From: an uncultured Mollicutes bacterium
GTDB lineage: Bacteria > Bacillota_I > Bacilli_A > ML615J-28 > CAG-313
Direction: 5' to 3'
DNA length: 64,000 nucleotides
Assembly (NCBI GenBank): GCA_900539265.1
Contig: UQBM01000006.1
Coordinates: forward strand, 1-64,000
Shown: positions 8,598-15,985 of the stretch, in pieces
Layout of the letters: every line of letters starts with the position of its first letter
Position numbering within the stretch: position 1 is the first letter of the stretch
Program-made: the position numbers and the translations under genes
The notes under the pieces: generated by a model
Told to the model about the DNA's origin: nothing
The model's database searches: none
The model's input: only the letters and a program-made list of their open reading frames with translations

Positions 8598-10697
8598 ATG
8601 GCGATGACTTTGGAAGAATTTAGAGAACAATTGATTAATGACATTAAATCAGAAGCTTTAGTAAATGAAGATTATGATACTGATGTTTTTATTGAATATG
8701 CAAAAGATATTTTAATAAATGATTTTGGTGTATTAAGTGATTTGAATTTAAGTTATTATCCAGATTATAAAACAGATAATAATGTATTTAGAAATATGCG
8801 ATTAGATGCTTCATATTTAGAATTATCAATAAATACATTACATTTACTATATTCGGATTTTAATAGTGGTGAAATTCAAATTATTAATAATGAATTTGTA
8901 AATCAAAAAGCTACGTTATTGTGTAATTACTTTGTTAATGTTCTTAGAGATTTCTTCAGAAAGGCTCCAGAGAGTGATCCAGTTACTCAGTTAGCTAAGG
9001 ATATTAGAAAGCATATAAAGGATATTAAAAAGATTCATGTAATAATAATTTCAACTAATAAAAATAGTTCAAGAATAAAAACTACCTTTGAAATGAAACC
9101 ACTTGTAGTTGGTACAGATCAATATAATGTTGATTTAACATTACTTGATATTGAAAAGATTTATGAAACGAAATTGCAAGGGTTTCGCAAGGATGATATT
9201 ATCATTAATACTTCTGATTATGGTATTAGTGGTATTCCGTGCATAAAAGCTGAAATAAATTCAGAAGATTATGAATCATATTTAGCCATTGTTCCAGGAA
9301 GTTTTTTAAATGATATATATCAGCAATATTCAGCTAGGTTACTTGAAAGCAATGTTCGTTCATTTTTAAATACTCGAGGTGAAATTAATAAAGGAATTTT
9401 AAATACTATATTAAATGATAAATCCAAATTTTTTGCCTATAATAATGGAATTTCAACAACAGCAGATTCTATAGAATTAACTCATACAGACAAAGGATTA
9501 TTAATAACATCATTTAAAAATTTACAAATTATAAATGGTGGTCAAACTACTGCTTCATTAGCATCTGCAGTAATAAAAAATAATGCAGATTTGAGTGGTA
9601 TATATGTTCAAATGAAGTTATCAATTATAAAAGATGAAGTTGAAGGTCCTGAATTGGTAAGACTTATATCGAAATATGCCAATAAACAAAACAAAGTTAC
9701 TAATGCAGATTTAAATTCAAATCATCCTTTTTATACTAGAATTGAAGAATTCTCAAGAAAAATTAAAGCACCATTGTTACCTAATTCAACAGTGCAATCG
9801 TCTTGGTTCTTTGAAAGAGCTAGAGGTCAATATGATCAAGCAATGATGAAGTTCAAAACTAAAAAGGAAAGAGAAATGTTTGAACTTCAAAATCCTAAGG
9901 CTCAAAAATTCACTAAAACTGATTTAGCAAAATATATTAATAGTTCTGAAATGAGACCATATGATGTATCTTGGGGTGCAGAAGTTAATATGACTAGATT
10001 CCAGTTAATTATGGAAAAAGATTGGGATAAGAGTAATACGAAATATAATGAAATGTATTATAAAGAACTTATTGCAAAAGCGATTTTATATAAGAAGATT
10101 GAAAAGATTATTAGCAATGAAGAATGGTACATAAATAATAAAGGTTATAGAGCACAATTAGTTCCATATACTTTTGCAAAATTTATTTATGAAATAAAAA
10201 AGATTAATAAATTATTCAATTATAAACGCATTTGGGAATTACAAGATGTACCAGACGAATATTACGATGATTTAGCTAATATTGCTAAATTATGTTATGA
10301 TACTTTTAATGACCCAAATAGACAATATTTAAATATAGGTGAATATGCAAAACGTGAATTATGTTGGGATGTGTTGAATAGAACTTCATATAATTTATCA
10401 AATGATACGATTGAATTATTGATTGATAAAGAAGATAAACAAGTTGAAGCAAGAATAGCTCAAAAGGATCAGAGATTTTTAAATGAAATTTGTGGTGAAA
10501 TTGATATATTTAATGCTGGGATTGAATATTGGCAAAATGTCAAAAGTATAGGAAAGCAATTAAATGAATTAAATGATTTTCAATTAAAGTTATGTGATTA
10601 TGCAATCAATTATATTAAGCAAATTTATACTCAATTAAGCAAGAAGCAAGTTAAAGATTTGATTGAGATAATGAAAAAAATGAATCAATATTTGTAG
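8598..10697 (+). CDS. AIPR family abortive-infection protein
   Basis: A 699-residue protein of the AIPR (abortive infection phage resistance) family, PF10592. The signature loop NGGQTTASL occurs near residue 313, after a stretch FAYNNGIST typical of the family, and the region N-terminal to it (about 30-240) contains mixed alpha/beta segments. Biochemical function is not established for the family; members are found in MORC-Z1-methyltransferase operons and in phosphorothioation and Abi loci. It starts 1 base after the nuclease stop, so translation is coupled. It is the last gene of the operon and is followed by a terminator. A second ATG at 8604 is an alternative start. Confidence 0.85.
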   Translation: MAMTLEEFREQLINDIKSEALVNEDYDTDVFIEYAKDILINDFGVLSDLNLSYYPDYKTDNNVFRNMRLDASYLELSINTLHLLYSDFNSGEIQIINNEFVNQKATLLCNYFVNVLRDFFRKAPESDPVTQLAKDIRKHIKDIKKIHVIIISTNKNSSRIKTTFEMKPLVVGTDQYNVDLTLLDIEKIYETKLQGFRKDDIIINTSDYGISGIPCIKAEINSEDYESYLAIVPGSFLNDIYQQYSARLLESNVRSFLNTRGEINKGILNTILNDKSKFFAYNNGISTTADSIELTHTDKGLLITSFKNLQIINGGQTTASLASAVIKNNADLSGIYVQMKLSIIKDEVEGPELVRLISKYANKQNKVTNADLNSNHPFYTRIEEFSRKIKAPLLPNSTVQSSWFFERARGQYDQAMMKFKTKKEREMFELQNPKAQKFTKTDLAKYINSSEMRPYDVSWGAEVNMTRFQLIMEKDWDKSNTKYNEMYYKELIAKAILYKKIEKIISNEEWYINNKGYRAQLVPYTFAKFIYEIKKINKLFNYKRIWELQDVPDEYYDDLANIAKLCYDTFNDPNRQYLNIGEYAKRELCWDVLNRTSYNLSNDTIELLIDKEDKQVEARIAQKDQRFLNEICGEIDIFNAGIEYWQNVKSIGKQLNELNDFQLKLCDYAINYIKQIYTQLSKKQVKDLIEIMKKMNQYL

Positions 10698-10722
10698 TAT
10701 ATAGCAATTTAAAACATTTATA

Positions 10723-10748
10723 GATCACTAGAAATAGTGGTCTTTTTT
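10723..10748 (+). terminator. Terminator of the defence operon
   Basis: GATCACTA, tetraloop GAAA, TAGTGGTC and six T form a standard intrinsic terminator 25 bases after the AIPR stop codon. Confidence 0.9.
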
Positions 10749-10768
10749 ATGCTTATTCCAAGAATAAG

Positions 10769-10860
10769 GGTGGTATATTAATGGTATATGTTTCTATAAA
10801 ATTTATATATTTCTCTCTCATATAAGTAATTTAGTATTTCATATACCAATATGCACCACC
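10769..10860. repeat. 92-bp imperfect palindromic element
   Basis: The left arm 10769-10790 (begins GGTGGTATATT, ends TGGTATATG) is matched by an inverted right arm 10840-10860 (CATATACCA ... CACCACC) with a few mismatches. It is similar in size to the 761-849 element but unrelated in sequence. It lies just outside the operon terminator. It may be a MITE-like element or part of an RNA; no function is evident. Confidence 0.5.
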
Positions 10861-11140
10861 ATAGAAGATGTGGATATAATAGTAAAAAGAAAAACACATA
10901 TTACTGTAAATCGATTCTTGATTATTTTGATTCTTCCATACACAAGACTGGCGCCCCGCTACGTGTCTAAAAATATCCAAATTTTAGACCTCCCCCTACC
11001 CTTTTTGATATCCCAAAAACTTCAATAGCACTGCGCCCCCGCTGTATTGTGGCAATATTGTCTATTTTTTATGTCCCCTTGGTATTGATCCACCATATAA
11101 TACACCCTCATCACCATAAATCGATACTACTTTTAAACAA
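10861..11140. other. Non-coding region with GC-rich pocket
   Basis: No gene is visible. Bases about 10945-11070 contain several C runs (GGCGCCCCGC, CCTCCCCC, GCGCCCCCGC) that stand out from the roughly three-quarters AT background. The segment around 10977-11010 shares a loose CC-CTTTTTGA-ATAT similarity with 980-1000 on the other side of the operon, too weak to call an attachment site. Confidence 0.35.
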
Positions 11141-11186
11141 AAAAAGCTTATAGGCAACCCAAAAATAGTTTACTTATAAGCTTTTT
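11141..11186. terminator. Bidirectional terminator-like hairpin
   Basis: AAAAAGCTTATA (11141-11152) pairs perfectly over 12 bases with TATAAGCTTTTT (11175-11186); the loop is 22 bases. The A/T flanks would work for either strand; it may stop the minus-strand gene that ends at 11362. Confidence 0.6.
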
Positions 11187-11212
11187 ATCATTAATAGGTT
11201 CAGATGTATTTT

Positions 11213-11338
11213 TGGACACTTATTTTACACAAGTAGCAAAAGTGTCCAATTCCACCCCGCAAATCTGTCCAATTCTACCTACAAAAGTGTCAACTGCAAA
11301 TTAAAAAAGTGTCAAATTACCCCTTGATAATTGGACAC
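11213..11338. repeat. 22-bp-period GTGTCCAATT array, probable IS21-type end
   Basis: The motif (G/C)TGTC(C/A)A(A/C)TT occurs at 11242, 11265, 11287 and 11309, spaced 23, 22 and 22 bases, and in inverted form GGACAC at 11213 and at 11333. Regularly spaced copies of a TGTC...GACA motif are typical of the transposase-binding ends of IS21-family elements, and an istA fragment is nearby at 13614-14450. No complete element joins them, so the array is either a leftover end or a regulator-binding array before the stop of the minus-strand gene. Confidence 0.45.
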
Positions 11339-11361
11339 TTGGTTTGTATGTTTGTTAACTT

Positions 11362-13353
11362 TTATTTACTAAGTTTTTTAATGACTTTATCTTTTATAAT
11401 TTTGTCATCAATGCTAAAAAATTTAGGACTACTACATAAAATTTGTAATATTGTTGATACACAATTAATAAGTAATTCTACAATAAATGCATTATTGTTA
11501 AAGTTTTGAAACTTTTGATTTAATTTGGCATCAAAAAGAACTAATACAAGCAATCCCGTTAATACAACTAAGCTAATAATAAAAAACCATTTTATTATTA
11601 TTCTAATTATTTTATTTCGTTTAACAATTTTATTTGTTTGTCTATCATAAATCTCATTTTGACCTTCAAAATGCCCTTGGTTGAACGAATATTCTTGATT
11701 TTCTTGAGATTCTTTTTTAATTCTATCAATTTCAATTTCTTTTTGATTTTCTACATCTTTAGTAGCTATCGAGACTTTTTCATCAGTAAGAGATTTATGT
11801 TCTTTTTCAATAAACTCATCTACATTTTCGATATGTAAGTTTTCCTCTCTAAGTTTTTTATCGATCCTATATATAAGTTCTTCTTTAAAGTTAGCCTTCT
11901 CATCCAATTCTAATATTGTTGATAAAATTTCTTTTCGTGTTTCTTCCTGAGAACTCATTACATCTTCAATACCTGTTGTAATGCTCAAAAACTTACAAAA
12001 AGCTCCATAATCATTCTCAGTTCTATTCTTATATTTTAATAATGTAGAATACCACACTGAAGGAAGAACAAATGTTGGAATGTCACCTTTATTTCTATCA
12101 CTTGACCAATTCACTAAAACTTTATCTAAAGTAATAAAATAATATTTTACATTCATAAAGGAATTCTTTTCTTGATTACTATTCTTTTTTTTCATAAACA
12201 TATATGAATTAACATCATGTTTAATAGGCTCAATTGATGTATCTTTGCCAAATCCTTTTTTATATTCGTTCAATTCAGAAGTTAATAAATCAAATTCGGT
12301 TCTAGTTGGCTTTGATTCAAAGGTTTCATTTGACTCATAACCAAACTTTGACAAATTAGTTGTAACTCTTTTTTCTAAAAATTCTCTAAATTCATTAAAA
12401 CCTTTCTTTGGATTTTGTTTCTGCCATACATAATAAGCTTCATAAAAATCATAATTTTTAAACGATGGTGCAATAGTTTTAATAGCTTCACCACTTATTG
12501 GTTCATTATGTCTAAATTGAGATTTTAAGTATTTAACATAATTTGAAATAGTATTTAACATTTCATCCCTTGTATAATTAGTATATTTTAAAGCGATACC
12601 AGCAGATTTGCATTTTTCAATGAATAATTTTATCATTCGATGATGTTCATGATTTTCAAATAAAATATACTTAAATAAAATATTAGAATCTAAATAAAAA
12701 ACTTTTTGGTTAAAAACTTGTTGAAAATAGTTATTGTCCTTCTTTAAGGTTAGTAAACAATATTCATAGCAACTAGAAACACTATGATAAATATAATTAT
12801 CCTTTTCTTTATTATCCCATATTAAAAAATCATTAATTATTTGTATTTGGTTTTCATCAAATTTATGATTCCCATTCAATTTTTGAGTTTTATCCTTATA
12901 ATTCATATAAGCTAAAAAGGTTTTTTTATCTTCGTTAAAAGCATTATAAATAAATTGAGTTACTAAATTGATAAGTGTTTCTTTGTTGGACATATTATAT
13001 TTTTCATTTTCTTTGATAAAAAGTTCAACTATGTTTGTAAGTATATTACTTTGTTTCTTTTTATATTTATCACATTCTTTTGGATCAAGAGTATAAGTAA
13101 TTGCTTTTTTATCATCATTCAAAGATAATTTTAAAATGGTATTACTTTTATCTTTTTCGATCGCTTTTATAATTTCTTCAGTGGTAAATTCCAAATCAAA
13201 ATTATCATATAACAATGTGGTAATATCATTAATAGAAATTCCTTTGGGCCCTGCTTCTGCCAATTCCATTTTAATTAGTTTTAATAAATTACTATAAAAA
13301 GTGGTTGAATTACTATCGCCTACAACCAATGTAAAACGTAACAAATTTTTCAT
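11362..13353 (-). CDS. Membrane-anchored PIN-like domain protein
   Basis: A 663-residue protein. Residues about 1-75 look like a winged-helix segment (ISINDITTLLYDNF, TTEEIIKAIE). A PIN-like nuclease domain follows: YLDSNILF near residue 221 is the first acidic strand, TRDEMLN supplies a conserved Glu, and ITLDKVLVNW near 408 the later Asp, the D-E-D order of PIN-fold RNases. Residues about 480-570 are charged coiled coil. A strong membrane segment (IIIKWFFIISLVVLTGLLV) lies near 583-605, and a second hydrophobic segment near 625-645. ATG at 13353 is preferred to the frame start at 13365 because GAGGT is 5 bases upstream. A membrane-tethered toxic RNase next to a defence operon suggests an abortive-infection effector; this is an inference. 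Confidence 0.65.
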   Translation of the reverse strand: MKNLLRFTLVVGDSNSTTFYSNLLKLIKMELAEAGPKGISINDITTLLYDNFDLEFTTEEIIKAIEKDKSNTILKLSLNDDKKAITYTLDPKECDKYKKKQSNILTNIVELFIKENEKYNMSNKETLINLVTQFIYNAFNEDKKTFLAYMNYKDKTQKLNGNHKFDENQIQIINDFLIWDNKEKDNYIYHSVSSCYEYCLLTLKKDNNYFQQVFNQKVFYLDSNILFKYILFENHEHHRMIKLFIEKCKSAGIALKYTNYTRDEMLNTISNYVKYLKSQFRHNEPISGEAIKTIAPSFKNYDFYEAYYVWQKQNPKKGFNEFREFLEKRVTTNLSKFGYESNETFESKPTRTEFDLLTSELNEYKKGFGKDTSIEPIKHDVNSYMFMKKKNSNQEKNSFMNVKYYFITLDKVLVNWSSDRNKGDIPTFVLPSVWYSTLLKYKNRTENDYGAFCKFLSITTGIEDVMSSQEETRKEILSTILELDEKANFKEELIYRIDKKLREENLHIENVDEFIEKEHKSLTDEKVSIATKDVENQKEIEIDRIKKESQENQEYSFNQGHFEGQNEIYDRQTNKIVKRNKIIRIIIKWFFIISLVVLTGLLVLVLFDAKLNQKFQNFNNNAFIVELLINCVSTILQILCSSPKFFSIDDKIIKDKVIKKLSK

Positions 13354-13374
13354 ATAATACCTCACTACTAGGTA

Positions 13375-13402
13375 ATTATACTACAAATAATGTTTTTTTC
13401 AA
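13375..13402 (-). promoter_or_regulatory. Promoter of the PIN-like gene
   Basis: On the minus strand TTGAAA (13402-13397), a 16-base spacer and TATAAT (13380-13375) lie 22 bases before the start codon at 13353. Confidence 0.65.
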
Positions 13403-13408
13403 CAAAAT

Positions 13409-13549
13409 CTACTTTATAATACGATTATGTATGTATAATTTCCTAAATTGTTTATACGTAATAAAATCCGCATTAATTAAATTCTCTGTTGGTGAAAAAA
13501 TTAATTTTAATACATATAATTTGTATGCTTTCTTTATCAATCTATCCAT
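13409..13549 (-). CDS. Small hypothetical protein (46 aa)
   Basis: A short minus-strand frame that begins MDRLIKKAYKLYVLK and is preceded by CGAGGTG, a good ribosome site, 6 bases before the ATG. It is rich in Lys, Ile and Leu with no membrane segment. It lies between the IS21 fragment and the PIN-like gene, in the same direction as both. It could be a real small protein or a remnant left by the insertion. No family is recognised. Confidence 0.3.
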   Translation of the reverse strand: MDRLIKKAYKLYVLKLIFSPTENLINADFITYKQFRKLYIHNRIIK

Positions 13550-13613
13550 ATTTAACACCTCGTATATTTAATTATATTATACTCAAAATAAATGTAAATA
13601 ATGTAATTAATTG

Positions 13614-14450
13614 TCAAACCAATTCGCTTACTTTTTTAACCGCCTCTTCAATGCCTAAATCATCAATCATATTTGCAAATGAATATAAGAACGCTTGGAG
13701 TTTAGTTGCTTCAAGTTTAGTAATTTTTTCGATTATAGCATCATTACCTTCAAATAAATCAAAGAAAGAAAAGTTATACATTGCTGCTGGTTTATCAGCA
13801 AGTAGTCTAATATAAGGACTCCAATTAATATAACGTAAACCTGGCTTACCTGATATCCTTGGAATTGTCATTATATGAGTTCCCTCTTCATAATATATTT
13901 CTAGTTTATTAGGTAAGTATTTTACTTGCACACGTTCATAGGCAAGTGCTGGGGCTAAATAGTAATAATGTCTGTTTTCAGTAGTAAGTCTACCATAATT
14001 ATCAAGTTTCCTACTAGATACTGATGTACAAACAAATGAAGTAGGTGGCAATTGATTAAGTTCGTTTATATCTTCAAAATGTAAATCCACAATTGGTTGT
14101 TTTAGTACATAGTGTTCACGTTTTAAAAGATTAGATGACTTCTTCAATAATTCTTTGTTAAATTCTTCAAAATCATCAAATTGTGGAAGTGGCACTAATA
14201 AGTTTCTTCTCATGAACCTAACAGCTTGTTCAACAGTTCCCTTTTCATAGCCACGCTCTGGGTTCATAAATACTTCCTTAAACTCATAATGAAGTTTAAA
14301 TCTATAAAATGTATCAGATAAAGTTCTTGATATATTACCATTTTCCAAATTATTTACTTTAACAAGTGCACTGTCATTATCAAACCAAATTGTATGTGGA
14401 ACACCATTTAAATATTCACAAGTAAAAGAATATATTAAAAATACAATCAC
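13614..14450 (-). pseudogene. istA: IS21-family transposase IstA, N-terminal part missing
   Basis: The 278-residue frame is the C-terminal half of an IS21 IstA. It keeps the second catalytic Asp in WFDND, the catalytic Glu in EKGTVEQAVRFMRR, and the C-terminal Mu-transposase-like beta domain. The N-terminal helix-turn-helix and the first catalytic Asp are gone: the frame begins abruptly at about 14450, where a plus-strand gene fragment starts. No istB ATPase gene follows on the lower-coordinate side. The element is therefore dead. Confidence 0.85.
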
Positions 14451-14607
14451 CGATACTCAAACAAAATCTTATAAATATAAAAAATTTTTTGTTCCAATTA
14501 TTATACTTAATGATTCAGTTTATTATTTCGAATATAAAACTGGGATCTTTTTAACTAAATACGGCCAAACTTTAGATGAGGGGTTAAAAATCTTAGGAAT
14601 TAAATAA
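14440..14607 (+). pseudogene. 3' end of an unidentified truncated gene
   Basis: A plus-strand frame of about 55 codons ends at TAA 14605-14607. The protein end FVPIIILNDSVYYF and the tail YGQTLDEGLKILGIK look like genuine coding sequence, but there is no start codon or ribosome site because the 5' part abuts the istA fragment. A loose hairpin (TTTCTTAAA with TTTAAGAAG) follows from about 14610. It is most likely a gene cut by the IS21 insertion or a later deletion. Confidence 0.45.
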
Positions 14608-14773
14608 GTTTCTTAAATAGACTTTAAGAAGTTAAATTTTATATTAAATACAAATATCAATTATGATGCGATGACACTTGTTTGCACAACAAAATGTGTT
14701 TCTTTGTATAAAATAAGCATATAATAATATATAGTTAGATAATCTTTTTCTAGTTATTAAACAGTCTAAACTA

Positions 14774-14802
14774 TTGACAAATAAAATATTTTTTGATAGA
14801 AT
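14774..14802 (+). promoter_or_regulatory. Near-consensus sigma-A promoter
   Basis: TTGACA (14774-14779), 17 bases and TAGAAT (14797-14802). The start of transcription would be near 14809, which leaves a leader of about 105 bases before the DUF3800 gene. Confidence 0.85.
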
Positions 14803-14808
14803 ATAAAT

Positions 14809-14898
14809 GAAAAAAATGCATATGATATTATTGTCATATGACTTGGGCTGGCGTATGCCTTGGTCCACCAACGGCAGGAAATAGTCCTGCCATTTTTT
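14809..14898 (+). ncRNA. Structured leader RNA, DUF3800-motif-like, with terminator-like end
   Basis: The leader is unusually GC-rich and structured. Hairpin 1 is CATATGA (14819-14825) with TCATATG (14834-14840). Small stems GGC/GCC (14850-14852 with 14857-14859) and TTGG/CCAA (14860-14863 with 14868-14871) follow; the earlier TTGG at 14843-14846 could pair with CCAA instead, allowing a switch. Hairpin 3, GGCAGGA (14873-14879) with TCCTGCC (14885-14891), is followed by ATTTTTT and has the form of an intrinsic terminator just before the ribosome site. Several RNA motifs named DUF3800-I to -XI were reported upstream of DUF3800 genes (from memory: Weinberg and others, 2017), so this is likely a member or relative of that group. 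Confidence 0.65.
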
Positions 14899-14914
14899 AT
14901 AGGAAGGAGTAATT

Positions 14915-15577
14915 ATGGGGAAAGTCTTAAGCATTTTTATTGATGAATCAGGTGATGTCGGATTTATCAAAGATGCATCAAAATATTATATTATTACTTT
15001 TGTAATGCATAATCAAAATGATGATATAAAGAGTAATATTGAAAAAATTAAAGATTATCCTATATTTCATGCTGGTCCTATAATTAGAAGAGAGTATCCA
15101 TTTGATAATATGGAAATGAAAGATAGAAAGAAAATATTTCAATCTATTTTTATGTTTACATTATCATTACCAATAAAGATTTTTTCTTTTTGTTATGAAA
15201 AAAAGGACTTTAATGGTGACTTGTTAAAAATGCAAGCTAAAATAACAAAGGATGTTTATAATTTCTTATTAGATAATTTTGATTATTTAGATTCATTTAA
15301 TGAAATAGTAATATATTATGATAATGGTCAAAATTTGATAACTAAGATATTAAATGGTGCGTTTGCAATTTCTGGTTTAAATTATGAGTTCAAAAAAGAA
15401 GTTGTTCCTGGATCATATAGGTTATTTCAAGTTGCAGATTTTGTATCAACAGTAAAACTTTTAGAAATAAAATTAAGTAAAAACGAATTATCAAATTCAG
15501 AATTAAAGTTTGTTGATGTTTATTATTTAAAGAAAAATTATATTAAAGGCGTTAATAAAAAAACTCTAAAGAGGTAG
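14915..15577 (+). CDS. DUF3800 domain protein
   Basis: A 220-residue protein with the DUF3800 signatures: FIDESGD at residues 8-14, an Asp in IYYDNG near 148, and QVADFVSTVKL near 170. The acidic positions fit the RNase H-like fold suggested for the family, so a metal-dependent nuclease is possible, but no activity is assigned. GGAAGGAG lies 6 bases before ATG 14915. The gene is alone under its own promoter and structured leader, and lies in the mobile part of the window. The arrangement of a small structured RNA, a terminator and a putative nuclease is like that of RNA-based toxin-antitoxin units. This is inference. Confidence 0.85.
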   Translation: MGKVLSIFIDESGDVGFIKDASKYYIITFVMHNQNDDIKSNIEKIKDYPIFHAGPIIRREYPFDNMEMKDRKKIFQSIFMFTLSLPIKIFSFCYEKKDFNGDLLKMQAKITKDVYNFLLDNFDYLDSFNEIVIYYDNGQNLITKILNGAFAISGLNYEFKKEVVPGSYRLFQVADFVSTVKLLEIKLSKNELSNSELKFVDVYYLKKNYIKGVNKKTLKR

Positions 15578-15639
15578 AAGATTATATGAATCTTTTTGCA
15601 TAGTAAATAAATTTTATTTTACTACTAAAAGTTGCATCG

Positions 15640-15735
15640 TGAAACTTTTTGTAGCGTAAAACTCGAATATGAAACATTTTGTAGTGTAAATGCTTAAAAT
15701 GAAACATTTCGTAGTAATGAAACATTTTTTGAAAT
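15640..15735. repeat. TGAAACATTTTGTAG direct-repeat array
   Basis: Copies of TGAAAC(A/T)TTT begin at 15640, 15670, 15700 and 15718, the first three exactly 30 bases apart and followed by GTAG(C/T)GTAAA or similar. A further TGAAACATTT is at 15828. Such arrays form the ends of IS21-family elements; no transposase gene lies between this array and the next copy. It is non-coding and probably a leftover transposon end. The region 15578-15985 holds no other gene. Confidence 0.5.
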
Positions 15736-15865
15736 CTATAGGTCTTCTGAAAAGAGGATCTATTTTTTATTTTTATAGGGTATTTTAGCTAGTTTTAGTT
15801 AGAATATCTTCTTTTTTTATACTTATATGAAACATTTAGATTTAAACACTATAGGAGACTAACCA

Positions 15866-15923
15866 TGGACTCGAACCATTAACTTACGGGTTTCGAACCT
15901 TTAGTTCTGATGGGACTCGAACC
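15866..15923. repeat. Three tRNA T-arm-like repeats
   Basis: GGACTCGAACC occurs at 15867-15877, GGGTTTCGAACC at 15888-15899 and GGGACTCGAACC at 15912-15923, 22 and 24 bases apart. Each is the reverse complement of a tRNA T-arm/loop (GGTTCGAGTCC), but no acceptor stem, anticodon arm or CCA-adjacent structure surrounds them. They may be pieces of tRNA genes left by site-specific integrations, or a repeated regulator site upstream of the MerR gene. Confidence 0.45.
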
Positions 15924-15985
15924 TACAAGAGATAATGGTGGAAAATTTATTTAAAAAATAGTATAATATTAATGAGGTTTACATT

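Noticed and set aside
11309..11509. Plus-strand 66-codon frame
   Set aside because: It lies mostly over the 3' end of the PIN-like gene on the other strand and reads as hydrophobic antisense; no ribosome site.
13489..13815. Plus-strand 108-codon frame across the istA fragment
   Set aside because: It is antisense to the clear IS21 IstA sequence and has no ribosome site.
14644..14970. Minus-strand 108-codon frame over the DUF3800 leader
   Set aside because: It covers the promoter and structured RNA of the DUF3800 gene in antisense, and resembles no protein.
15640..15923. CRISPR array
   Set aside because: The repeats are short, diverged and partly uneven, there are no unique spacers of constant length, and no cas genes lie nearby.
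15850..15940. A tRNA gene on the minus strand
   Set aside because: Only T-arm-like motifs are present; no acceptor stem, D-arm or anticodon arm could be paired.
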